Notes under the pieces: generated by a model
The model's database searches: none
Told to the model about the DNA's origin: nothing
Seen by the model: the letters and a program-made list of their open reading frames with translations, nothing else
Position numbers and translations under genes: made by a program
Shown: positions 1 through 5,576 of the stretch, piece by piece
Numbering within the stretch: position 1 is the stretch's first letter
Layout of the letters: each line of letters opens with the position of its first letter
Assembly (NCBI GenBank): GCA_017882835.1
Contig: JADGOU010000064.1
Span: 1-11,140, forward strand
Direction: 5' to 3'
From: Frankiaceae bacterium
GTDB taxonomy: Bacteria; Actinomycetota; Actinomycetes; JADGOU01
DNA length: 11,140 nucleotides

Positions 1-1
1 G

Positions 2-37
2 GGAGTAGTCACCGACCCCAACATCGCCGCGTCCTGA
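2..37 (+). CDS. Possible 3' end of an upstream gene (partial)
   Basis: One frame is open from the left edge and reads GVVTDPNIAAS before a TGA at 35-37. Nine of its eleven codons end in G or C. A GC-rich inverted repeat that could act as a terminator follows 12 bases after the stop. Only twelve codons are visible, so no family can be named. Another frame stays open across this stretch until 141, so the reading frame is not certain. Confidence 0.3.
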   Translation, partial: GVVTDPNIAAS

Positions 38-49
38 TCTGTCGGGCCT

Positions 50-79
50 GGGCCGGCCGGTGGTTCCTTGAGCCGGCCC
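50..79 (+). terminator. GC-rich hairpin, candidate terminator
   Basis: GGGCCGGC at 50-57 pairs perfectly with GCCGGCCC at 72-79 across a 14-nt loop. No T-tract follows, as is common for actinobacterial terminators. It lies just after the putative gene end at 37 and about 60 bases before the TMEM175 start, so it could end the upstream transcript. It could equally fold in the leader of the next gene. Confidence 0.35.
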
Positions 80-121
80 TGTCCTGGACGCCCTGCTCCT
101 GGCTGCGCCCGGCCGTCGCAG

Positions 122-136
122 CGGCCATCATGGCCG
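122..136. repeat. 15-bp palindrome just upstream of the TMEM175 start
   Basis: CGGCCAT at 122-128 and ATGGCCG at 130-136 are perfect inverted copies around one central C. The single-base centre is too short for an RNA hairpin loop, so a DNA-binding operator is more plausible, or chance in GC-rich sequence. It includes an ATG at 130 that opens a three-codon frame (ATG GCC GGA TGA). The stop of that frame overlaps the TMEM175 ATG. Confidence 0.35.
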
Positions 137-137
137 G

Positions 138-824
138 ATGACGACCGAGCCGACGTGGTCAGGCTCAGCCGGCCCAACCGCGGTGTCGCCGGCTGGCCGG
201 GTCGCGCCGGGGACCGCCCGGGTTGAGGCCTTCAGCGACGGCGTCCTGGCGGTCGCGATCACGCTGCTCGTCCTGGACCTCAAGGTGCCGCACGTCGAGC
301 ACGGATCGGTCTGGCCCCCGCTGCTCGACCAGTGGCCGGGCTACGCCGCCTATGTCACGTCGTTCCTGTCCATCGGCATCATGTGGATGAACCACCACTC
401 CTTGTTCGTGATGATCGCGCGAGCGGACCGCAAGCTGTTGTTCGTCAACCTGCTGCTCCTGCTGTTGATCGTCACGGTGCCGTTCAGCACGTCGCTGGTG
501 GCGGAGTACCTCACCCACCCCGGCTTCAACGGCAAGATCGCTATGGCCATCTACAGCGGGCAGTCGTTCCTGATGGGGCTTGGCTTCGCGGCGCTGTGGG
601 GGTATCCGTTGACCCACCCGCGCCTGCTCGCGGATGGGGTCGACGTGGCGGCGGCGCGGCGTGCGTTCCCGCGGTTCGCGAGCGGCTCGGCCGTGTACGG
701 GGCCCTGGTGGCGGTGTCGTTCCTCAACCCTGCGGTCGCGCTGGCGTTGCATGTGTCAGTGGCCGTCTACTACGCCTTCGAACGACTCCCGGTCGGGCAG
801 CGCGCCGGTGGCCATCTCGGCTGA
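138..824 (+). CDS. TMEM175 family (DUF1211) potassium channel protein
   Basis: This is a 228-aa integral membrane protein of the TMEM175 family; bacterial members form potassium-selective channels in the cytoplasmic membrane. The family signature RxxxFSD appears as R28-V-E-A-F32-S33-D34-G at the start of TM1. Hydrophobic segments lie at about residues 33-50, 68-87, 100-120, 133-155, 178-195 and 198-214, giving the six helices expected for a single bacterial repeat, and the length is close to usual. The stretch GIMWMNHHSLF in TM2 is also typical. The start at 138 leaves a polar N-terminal tail of about 27 residues before the signature. No clear Shine-Dalgarno sequence precedes it, so the start is moderately sure. 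A 15-bp palindrome ends two bases before the ATG. The gene is convergent with the MMPL exporter. Family assignment is firm; ion selectivity is inferred from the family. Confidence 0.9.
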   Translation: MTTEPTWSGSAGPTAVSPAGRVAPGTARVEAFSDGVLAVAITLLVLDLKVPHVEHGSVWPPLLDQWPGYAAYVTSFLSIGIMWMNHHSLFVMIARADRKLLFVNLLLLLLIVTVPFSTSLVAEYLTHPGFNGKIAMAIYSGQSFLMGLGFAALWGYPLTHPRLLADGVDVAAARRAFPRFASGSAVYGALVAVSFLNPAVALALHVSVAVYYAFERLPVGQRAGGHLG

Positions 825-858
825 GCTGTCGGCGTCGTCAGCCCGCTACGCCGTCGAT

Positions 859-900
859 CAGTTGCGCCGTCGCTCAGTTGCGCCGTCGCTCAGTTGCGCC
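859..900. repeat. 16-bp tandem repeat, about 2.6 copies
   Basis: The unit CAGTTGCGCCGTCGCT occurs at 859-874 and 875-890, and its first ten bases recur at 891-900. A degenerate piece (CCGTCGAT) precedes it at 851-858. It fills the junction between the two convergent genes. The MMPL stop codon (TGA, 892-890) lies inside it, so the last residues of the exporter (RRN) are encoded by the repeat. No clear hairpin terminator is seen in the 65-base junction. Confidence 0.75.
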
Positions 901-3061
901 GGCTCGGGACCGCTTCGGTCGGCTCCGGCCGATTCTGGCGCCCTGGCTGTTCAGGAACGACGAACGAGGGCGCCACCCGCAGCACCGTCGCCGCGCGCTG
1001 GGGCAGCCACCAGTTGGCGTTGCCGAAGATGGCAACCAGCGCCGGGACCAGCAGCGCCCGGACGAGGGTCGCGTCCAGCAAGATGCCCACTCCCAGGCCG
1101 GTGGCGAAGACCTTGATGTCGGTGCCCGGTGAGGATGCCAAGGCGACGAAGGACAGGAACAGAATCAGTGCCGCCGACGTCACCAGCCGGCCAGTTCTGC
1201 CCAGGCCTTCGACCACCGCCCGGTTGGTGGAGCCGGTGGCGTCGTACTCCTCCCGGATCCGCGCCAGGATGAAGACCTCGTAGTCCATCGACAGCCCGAA
1301 CAGGAACGCGAACACCAGGATCGGCAGCCAGAACGTGATGGCGCCGGTGGGCTGGACGCCGAACACGGCGGTCGACCCGTGGCCCTCCTGCCAGAAGTAC
1401 ACCATCGCGCCGAAGACGGCACTCACCGACAACAGGTTGAGCAGAACGGCTTTCAGTGGCAGCACGACCGAGCGGAAGGCGCGCATCAGCAGGACGAACG
1501 TGATCACGACGATGAGCGCGAGTTCGAGCGGGAAGTTGCCGTAAACCGCCTTGAGGTAGTCCTGCTGCAGCGCGCCGTCGCCGGCCAGGCCGACCACTCC
1601 CGGCATGCCGCCCACCGCGGACCGCACCCGGGTGACCACGTTCGAACTGGCCCCGGCGACAGTTTCGGCCGACGGGATTGCCAGCACCACGGCACTGCCG
1701 TCGCGCTGCCAGGCCGGTCCGGTCGGGGCCAGCGCGGTCACGATCCCCGGGACTCCGCGGCTCGCGGTCGCCACCGCGGCCGGATCGCCGCCGCGCACCA
1801 AGATCTCGATCGGCGTCAGCACGCCGGTGCCGACCCCGTGGTCGGTGAGCGCGTGCAACCCGTCGTACGCCGGGCCGGCGGAGGCCAGCGAGGACGACTG
1901 GGCCACACCGATCTTGATCCGGGAGAACGGCACCAGCAGGGCACCCAGGATCAGTACGGCGACCCCGGCCGCGATCCAGCGCCGGCGCACCACCAACTGC
2001 CCCCATGCCGCCCAGCCGCGGCTGATCGCCCGCTCCTTGCGGATGCCGGGCCAGTCCAGCCGCGGTCCGACGCCGGCGAGGATGGCCGGCAGCAACGTCA
2101 GCGAGACCAGCGTGGCCACCAGCGGGATGAGCATGCCGCCGTATCCCATCGAGCGCAGGAACGGCACCGGCAGCACCACCAGCGCGGCCAGGCCGACCGC
2201 GACCGTCACCCCGCTCAACAACACCGAGTGGCCGGCGGTCTCGAGTGCCACCTGCACTGCGTCGGCGTTCGACCGGCCGCGGCCCCGCTCCTCCCGCCAT
2301 CGGCTGACGATCAGCAGCGAGTAGTCGATGGAGACGCCCAGCCCGATCAGCGACACCAGGAACTGCACGATGAAGCTGACATCGGCCAGGTAGGTCAGTC
2401 CGTAGAGCAGCAGGAAGGTGGTGAGGATGGAGACCGCCGCGACCACCATCGGGATGATCGCCAGAAAGGACGCGAAGACGAAGATCAGGACCGCGAGCGC
2501 ACCGGCCGCGCCCAGCAGGGTCTCCAGCAGCACGCTGGGACCGGTGGTGCTGCCGCTGTTCCCGGCCGCCAGCTGCTGAAAGCCGGTGATCACCGCGGTC
2601 GAGCCCGGCGGCGCGGCGCCCTTGACCGCCGCCTCGATGGCCGGACCGGTCGAGTCGACGAAGCCGCGCGGCACCGGCGGGAAGACCAGCGCGAAGGTCG
2701 ACCGGCCGTCGGCGGTGACGAAGGCTCGGTCACCGGTAGTCGCGTAGTCGACCACCCGGACTCCCGGCACCTGCTGGGCGACGGTGGCGAAGGTCTGGCC
2801 GAGCTCAGCCCGCTGGCTGTCCACCGTCTGGCCGGCCGGCAGCGTGATGACCGGGATGGTCGGGTCTATCTCGCCGCCGTTGCCGTACGTCGCCAGGATC
2901 TGCTTGGCGGTCTCGTACCCGGGCTGGCCGGGCAGCGAGAAGTCAAAGGAGAGCCGGTTCGCGGTCTTGGACGTGGCGCCGCCGCCGACGATCAGCGCTA
3001 CCAGCCACAGGCCGAGCACGATGCGACGGTGCCGCAGCACCAGACGGGCCAGCGTGCTCAT
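890..3061 (-). CDS. MMPL family (RND-type) transporter
   Basis: This is a 723-aa export permease of the MMPL/RND superfamily, placed in the cytoplasmic membrane and driven by proton motive force. The layout is the family's usual one: TM1 at about residues 14-28, an extracytoplasmic loop to about 175, and a helix bundle at about 182-332. A helix at about 362-380 is followed by a second loop to about 508 and a second bundle at about 512-680. The paired proton-relay motifs are SIDYSLL (D246, Y247) and SMDYEVF (D593, Y594), each followed by an Arg-x-Arg-Glu-Glu or Arg-Trp-Arg-Glu-Glu stretch. The start is well supported by AGGAGG at 3073-3068, 6 nt before the ATG. The substrate cannot be told; relatives move lipids, antibiotics or drugs. 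No regulator gene adjoins it. The C-terminal tail is short and polar and ends in a tandem repeat. Confidence 0.93.
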   Translation of the reverse strand: MSTLARLVLRHRRIVLGLWLVALIVGGGATSKTANRLSFDFSLPGQPGYETAKQILATYGNGGEIDPTIPVITLPAGQTVDSQRAELGQTFATVAQQVPGVRVVDYATTGDRAFVTADGRSTFALVFPPVPRGFVDSTGPAIEAAVKGAAPPGSTAVITGFQQLAAGNSGSTTGPSVLLETLLGAAGALAVLIFVFASFLAIIPMVVAAVSILTTFLLLYGLTYLADVSFIVQFLVSLIGLGVSIDYSLLIVSRWREERGRGRSNADAVQVALETAGHSVLLSGVTVAVGLAALVVLPVPFLRSMGYGGMLIPLVATLVSLTLLPAILAGVGPRLDWPGIRKERAISRGWAAWGQLVVRRRWIAAGVAVLILGALLVPFSRIKIGVAQSSSLASAGPAYDGLHALTDHGVGTGVLTPIEILVRGGDPAAVATASRGVPGIVTALAPTGPAWQRDGSAVVLAIPSAETVAGASSNVVTRVRSAVGGMPGVVGLAGDGALQQDYLKAVYGNFPLELALIVVITFVLLMRAFRSVVLPLKAVLLNLLSVSAVFGAMVYFWQEGHGSTAVFGVQPTGAITFWLPILVFAFLFGLSMDYEVFILARIREEYDATGSTNRAVVEGLGRTGRLVTSAALILFLSFVALASSPGTDIKVFATGLGVGILLDATLVRALLVPALVAIFGNANWWLPQRAATVLRVAPSFVVPEQPGRQNRPEPTEAVPSRRN

Positions 3062-3110
3062 GACTGACCTCCTGTAATCGATGACGCGCTCAGCCGGTCC
3101 ACGCCGGCCT

Positions 3111-3116
3111 AGGGTA
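3111..3116 (-). promoter_or_regulatory. Possible -10 element for the MMPL gene
   Basis: On the minus strand TACCCT fits the actinobacterial TANNNT -10 pattern. It would start transcription near 3103, leaving a leader of about 40 nt that includes the AGGAGG ribosome site. No convincing -35 hexamer is visible at 16-18 bp, so this is a weak call. Confidence 0.25.
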
Positions 3117-3190
3117 GATCACCGGTCACGGCGACACCAGCCAGCGCGCGACCGCGCAGGCGGGACGTTCGCCAACCGCCCCAGCGTCGC

Positions 3191-3247
3191 CGATGTTGAG
3201 CACACATGCGGATCAGGCGCCGGGTTCCGCACGTGGGCTCAACGTCG
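3191..3247. repeat. Long imperfect inverted repeat (21-bp arms) between dsbA-like and MMPL genes
   Basis: Arms at 3191-3211 and 3227-3247 are inverted copies matching at 18 of 21 positions, with a 15-base spacer. The arm core reads TTGAGC, then CACACATGCGG or the variant CCCACGTGCGG. It lies 49 bases past the stop of the FrnE-like gene and about 130 bases before the MMPL start, with both genes on the minus strand. It could be a terminator hairpin for the former, or two opposed binding sites for a regulator of the latter. There is no T-tract. Confidence 0.6.
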
Positions 3248-3296
3248 CGCAGTCTCCGGGGCGCGCGGCTCGCAGCCGGCACACTGACCGGCTCCG

Positions 3297-4025
3297 CTAC
3301 ACCGCGCAGCTGTCCCCGTCCCCGACGCCTTCCCCAGCCCGGCCCCCGGCGGGTGCGCCGACCAGCGAGAGCCCCTGGCGGTCCGCCCAGGCCCGATCGA
3401 GCGCGGCCAGCAGCAGCTCGGCCGGCTGCGCGCCGGAGACGGCGTACCGGCGGTCCAGCACGAAGAACGGCACGCCGGTGATGCCCAGGACCGCGGCCTC
3501 GGCCTCGTCCGCGCGCACCTGCTCGGCGTACCGGTCGCTGGTCAGCACGGCGGCGGCCTCGGCCGCGTCCAGCCCCGACTCGCCCGCGAGCCGGACCAGG
3601 ACCTCCGGGTCGCCGACCGGCTCGCCGTCGGTGAGGTACGCCGCCAGGAACCGCTCCTTGACCGCGTCCTGGCAGTCGCGCTCGGCGGCCAGGTGCAGCA
3701 GCCGGTGCATGGTGAAGGTGTTGCCGGGCCGGGTGCGGTCGAAGCGCAACGTGAGCCCCTCGCCGGCGGCGGTCGCGGTCATCCGATCGATCATCTGCCG
3801 GGCGGCGGCGGCCGAGGTGCCGTACTTGCCTGCCAACCGCTCGGCGTACGGGCCGGGCTGTTCGGCCGGAGCGTTCGGGTCGAGCTCGAAACTGCGCCAC
3901 ACCACCGCGACCTCGGCGCGCTGCGGGAAGCGGGCCAGGGCGGCCTCGAACCGGCGCTTGCCGATGTAGCACCACGGGCAGGCGACGTCGGACCAGATCT
4001 CAACCGTTAATGGGGTGGGCTGCAT
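3297..4025 (-). CDS. DsbA family oxidoreductase, FrnE-like
   Basis: This is a 242-aa thioredoxin-fold protein of the DsbA/FrnE family (2-hydroxychromene-2-carboxylate isomerase-like). The active site C16-P-W-C19 lies at the end of the first strand (EIWSDVACPWCYIGKRRFE), and the cis-proline loop appears as GITGVPFF near residue 193. The helical insertion between them is typical. There is no signal peptide, so it should act in the cytoplasm in thiol-disulfide exchange or a related redox step. It ends GDSCAV; FrnE proteins often carry an extra Cys pair near the C terminus, but only one Cys is present here. The ATG at 4025 was preferred because the motif lies at the usual distance from it. The frame extends upstream to 4184 but would then overlap selC and add a non-conserved tail. 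No good Shine-Dalgarno is seen. The natural substrate is unknown. Confidence 0.88.
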   Translation of the reverse strand: MQPTPLTVEIWSDVACPWCYIGKRRFEAALARFPQRAEVAVVWRSFELDPNAPAEQPGPYAERLAGKYGTSAAAARQMIDRMTATAAGEGLTLRFDRTRPGNTFTMHRLLHLAAERDCQDAVKERFLAAYLTDGEPVGDPEVLVRLAGESGLDAAEAAAVLTSDRYAEQVRADEAEAAVLGITGVPFFVLDRRYAVSGAQPAELLLAALDRAWADRQGLSLVGAPAGGRAGEGVGDGDSCAV

Positions 4026-4073
4026 GCGGGGGTCAACGCCTTTCCGGGCCGGTGTGCCGTCCCCCGCAGAACA

Positions 4074-4109
4074 CGCCGCCGGTCGCCCGGCATCCCGGTG
4101 CTGGCGGCG
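4074..4109 (-). terminator. Candidate terminator of selC
   Basis: CGCCGCCGG (4074-4082) pairs with CTGGCGGCG (4101-4109) over nine positions with one G-T wobble and an 18-nt loop. On the minus strand it lies 26 nt beyond the 3' end of the selenocysteine tRNA and about 50 nt before the FrnE-like start. That is the right place to end the tRNA transcript. It has no U-tract. Confidence 0.4.
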
Positions 4110-4135
4110 ATTCGGGTCGGTACGGAGCCGATCAG

Positions 4136-4227
4136 CGGAGGTGGACGGGAATCGAACCCGCCTGACCGAGATCCTCGGCCACACCGGTTTTGAAGACCGG
4201 GACGCCCACCAGGACGCGCACGCCTCC
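4136..4227 (-). tRNA. selC: tRNA-Sec (anticodon UCA)
   Basis: This 92-nt gene folds as a bacterial selenocysteine tRNA. Its anticodon TCA is at 4193-4191 in the loop CTTCAAA, closed by the 5-bp stem CCGGT/ACCGG. The D stem has the tRNA-Sec-specific six pairs (GCGTCC/GGGCGT, two G-U) with a 4-nt loop TGGT. The long variable arm has a 7-bp stem GGCCGAG/CTCGGTC. The T arm is GCGGG-TTCGATT-CCCGT and the discriminator is G. The CCA end is not encoded (CTG follows). The acceptor strands GGAGGCGT and CCACCTCC pair at six of eight positions, with C6-A and T8-C mismatches, which is unusual. SerRS and SelA would charge it and SelB would bring it to the fdhA UGA. selD nearby and the Sec codon in fdhA confirm the role. 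Confidence 0.93.
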
Positions 4228-4230
4228 CTG

Positions 4231-4246
4231 GCTGCGGTATCGCAGC
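4231..4246. promoter_or_regulatory. Hairpin and possible -10 element upstream of selC
   Basis: GCTGCG and CGCAGC form a perfect 6-bp inverted repeat around GTAT, four bases before the tRNA 5' end. Overlapping it on the minus strand, TACGCT (4249-4244) fits the TANNNT -10 pattern and would start transcription about ten bases before the tRNA. The hairpin could instead end transcription from the small gene that stops at 4269. These two readings compete and neither is proven. Confidence 0.3.
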
Positions 4247-4268
4247 GTAGACCAAACCCGATGTCGAT

Positions 4269-4466
4269 CTAGGTTGAGCAGTCCCGTAGCAGCCCGCCGT
4301 CGCTGAGCATCCACCCGCTCTTGAGCGGCAGCTGCGCTCGGATGGTCTCCGGTAGCCGGTCGTAGGTGCGAAGGACGGCGTCAACGACGTCGCTGGACTG
4401 CCACCCGCGCACTCGCATCTGCTGGTTACGTAGCGCGTCGCGGGCCTGCTTGGACAGGCCGGACAT
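4269..4466 (-). CDS. Hypothetical small protein, 65 aa
   Basis: This 65-codon frame runs from ATG at 4466 to TAG at 4271-4269, between selC and selD. I do not recognise the family. About 88% of its codons end in G or C while second positions are mixed, which is the pattern of a real gene in this genome rather than a shadow frame. The protein is polar, with a basic N-terminal half and probable helices around QARDALRNQQ and SSDVVDAVLRTYDRLPETI. It has no membrane segment or signal peptide and one Cys near the C terminus. The ribosome site is weak (CCGGA). It is divergent from selD with 52 bases between starts. It may be transcribed towards selC, which begins 41 bases after its stop. A link to selenium metabolism is only suggested by position. 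Confidence 0.55.
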   Translation of the reverse strand: MSGLSKQARDALRNQQMRVRGWQSSDVVDAVLRTYDRLPETIRAQLPLKSGWMLSDGGLLRDCST

Positions 4467-4500
4467 GGTTCATCCGGCCGGAGACGTCCAGCGCAGTCGG

Positions 4501-4512
4501 CCTAGCTAGGCT
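4501..4512 (+). promoter_or_regulatory. selD -10 element of a leaderless promoter, with palindrome
   Basis: TAGGCT at 4507-4512 fits the actinobacterial -10 pattern TANNNT and ends six bases before the selD GTG at 4519. Transcription would therefore begin at or next to the start codon. An overlapping perfect palindrome CCTAGCTAGG at 4501-4510 could be a binding site. No clear -35 hexamer is seen. Confidence 0.45.
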
Positions 4513-4518
4513 CCGCGG

Positions 4519-5532
4519 GTGACCGCGACCCTGCCCGCCTACCGCCTGACCCAGTACGCCGCCGGCGGCGGCTGCGCCTGCAAGATCCCGCCGGGCGAAC
4601 TCGAGGCCGTGGTCGCCGGCCTGGTCGGGGTCACCGTCCCGCCCGGTGCGCCGGAGCTGCTGGTGGGCCTCGACGACGGTGACGACGCGGCCGCCGTCCG
4701 GCTCGATGCGAGCACCGCCGTCCTGTCCACCGCCGACTTCTTCACCCCGGTCGTCGACGACCCCTATGACTGGGGCCGGATCGCCGCGGCCAACGCTCTT
4801 TCCGACATCTACGCCATGGGCGGGCGGCCGCTGCTGGCCGTGAACCTGTTGTGCTGGCCCCGCGACGTACTGCCGTTTGCCCTGGCGACCGAAGTGCTGC
4901 GCGGGGGTCTCGACATCGGTCGGCTGGCTGGCTGCCACGTCGCCGGCGGACACAGCATCACCGACCCGGAGCCGAAGTACGGCATGGCCGTCACCGGCAT
5001 CGCCCACCCGGACCGACTGATGCGCAACGACGCGGGGCAGGCCGGGCTGCCGCTGTCGCTGACCAAGCCGCTAGGCCTCGGCATGCTCAACAACCGGCAC
5101 AAGACGACCGGAGAGGTCTTTCCGGAGGCGGTGGCGACGATGACGGCGCTCAACCGGGTGGCCGCCGAGGCGGCGGTGTCGGCCGGGATCCGGGCCGGGA
5201 CCGACGTCACCGGCTTCGGCCTGCTGGGGCACCTGCACAAGTTGGCCCGGGCCAGCGGCGTCACGGCCGTAGTGGACGCGGCGGCGGTCCCCTACCTCGA
5301 CGGCGGCCGCGAGTCCGCTAGCGCCGGCTACGTCTCCGGCGGCACCCGGCGCAACCTGGCCTGGGTCGAGCCGTACGTCGAGTGGGCCCCGGGAGTGGAC
5401 GAGCTAGAGCGGCTGCTGCTCGCCGACGCCCAGACCTCCGGCGGCCTGCTGCTGGCCGGCGAGGTGCCGGGCGCGCCGGTGATCGGCGAACTGGTAGCGC
5501 GCCGGGACGGGATCACCGTCACCGTCCGCTGA
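4519..5532 (+). CDS. selD: Selenide, water dikinase (selenophosphate synthetase)
   Basis: This 337-aa cytosolic enzyme makes selenophosphate from selenide and ATP, the selenium donor for SelA when it converts seryl-tRNA-Sec to selenocysteyl-tRNA. The N-terminal catalytic loop GGGCACKIPP supplies Cys19 at the position that is Cys or Sec in the family, then Cys21 and Lys22; both Cys codons are TGC. Downstream family blocks include DDGDDAA, STADFFTPVVDDPYDWGRIAAANALSD (split here as STADFFTP, then DDPYDWGRI), GGHSI, SLTKPLG and TDVTGFGLLGHL. The length is close to that of E. coli SelD. GTG at 4519 is essentially the only start: an in-frame TAG lies four codons upstream and the catalytic loop follows within 20 residues. 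There is no Shine-Dalgarno, and a -10 hexamer sits just upstream, pointing to a leaderless mRNA. It is convergent with the fdh operon, whose fdhA it serves. Confidence 0.96.
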   Translation: MTATLPAYRLTQYAAGGGCACKIPPGELEAVVAGLVGVTVPPGAPELLVGLDDGDDAAAVRLDASTAVLSTADFFTPVVDDPYDWGRIAAANALSDIYAMGGRPLLAVNLLCWPRDVLPFALATEVLRGGLDIGRLAGCHVAGGHSITDPEPKYGMAVTGIAHPDRLMRNDAGQAGLPLSLTKPLGLGMLNNRHKTTGEVFPEAVATMTALNRVAAEAAVSAGIRAGTDVTGFGLLGHLHKLARASGVTAVVDAAAVPYLDGGRESASAGYVSGGTRRNLAWVEPYVEWAPGVDELERLLLADAQTSGGLLLAGEVPGAPVIGELVARRDGITVTVR

Positions 5533-5540
5533 GCATCTGC

Positions 5541-5566
5541 CCACCGCCGGCGCAGTCCACCGCCGG
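5541..5566. repeat. 10-bp direct repeat in the selD-nrfD junction
   Basis: CCACCGCCGG occurs at 5541-5550 and 5557-5566 within the 44-base gap between the convergent selD and nrfD-type genes. The flanking CGTCCG (5523-5528) and CGGACG (5564-5569) are inverted and might form the base of a weak two-way terminator, but the interior does not pair well. Confidence 0.4.
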
Positions 5567-5576
5567 ACGCGCAAGC

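Noticed and set aside
1379..3067. 562-codon open frame antisense to the MMPL gene
   Set aside because: The predicted product is dominated by Arg, His, Gln and Asp with no domain. The minus-strand frame is a clear MMPL transporter with a strong ribosome site.
4026..4184. Upstream extension of the FrnE-like protein to an ATG at 4184
   Set aside because: It would overlap selC, and the added 53 residues are Arg/Pro-rich without similarity to the family.
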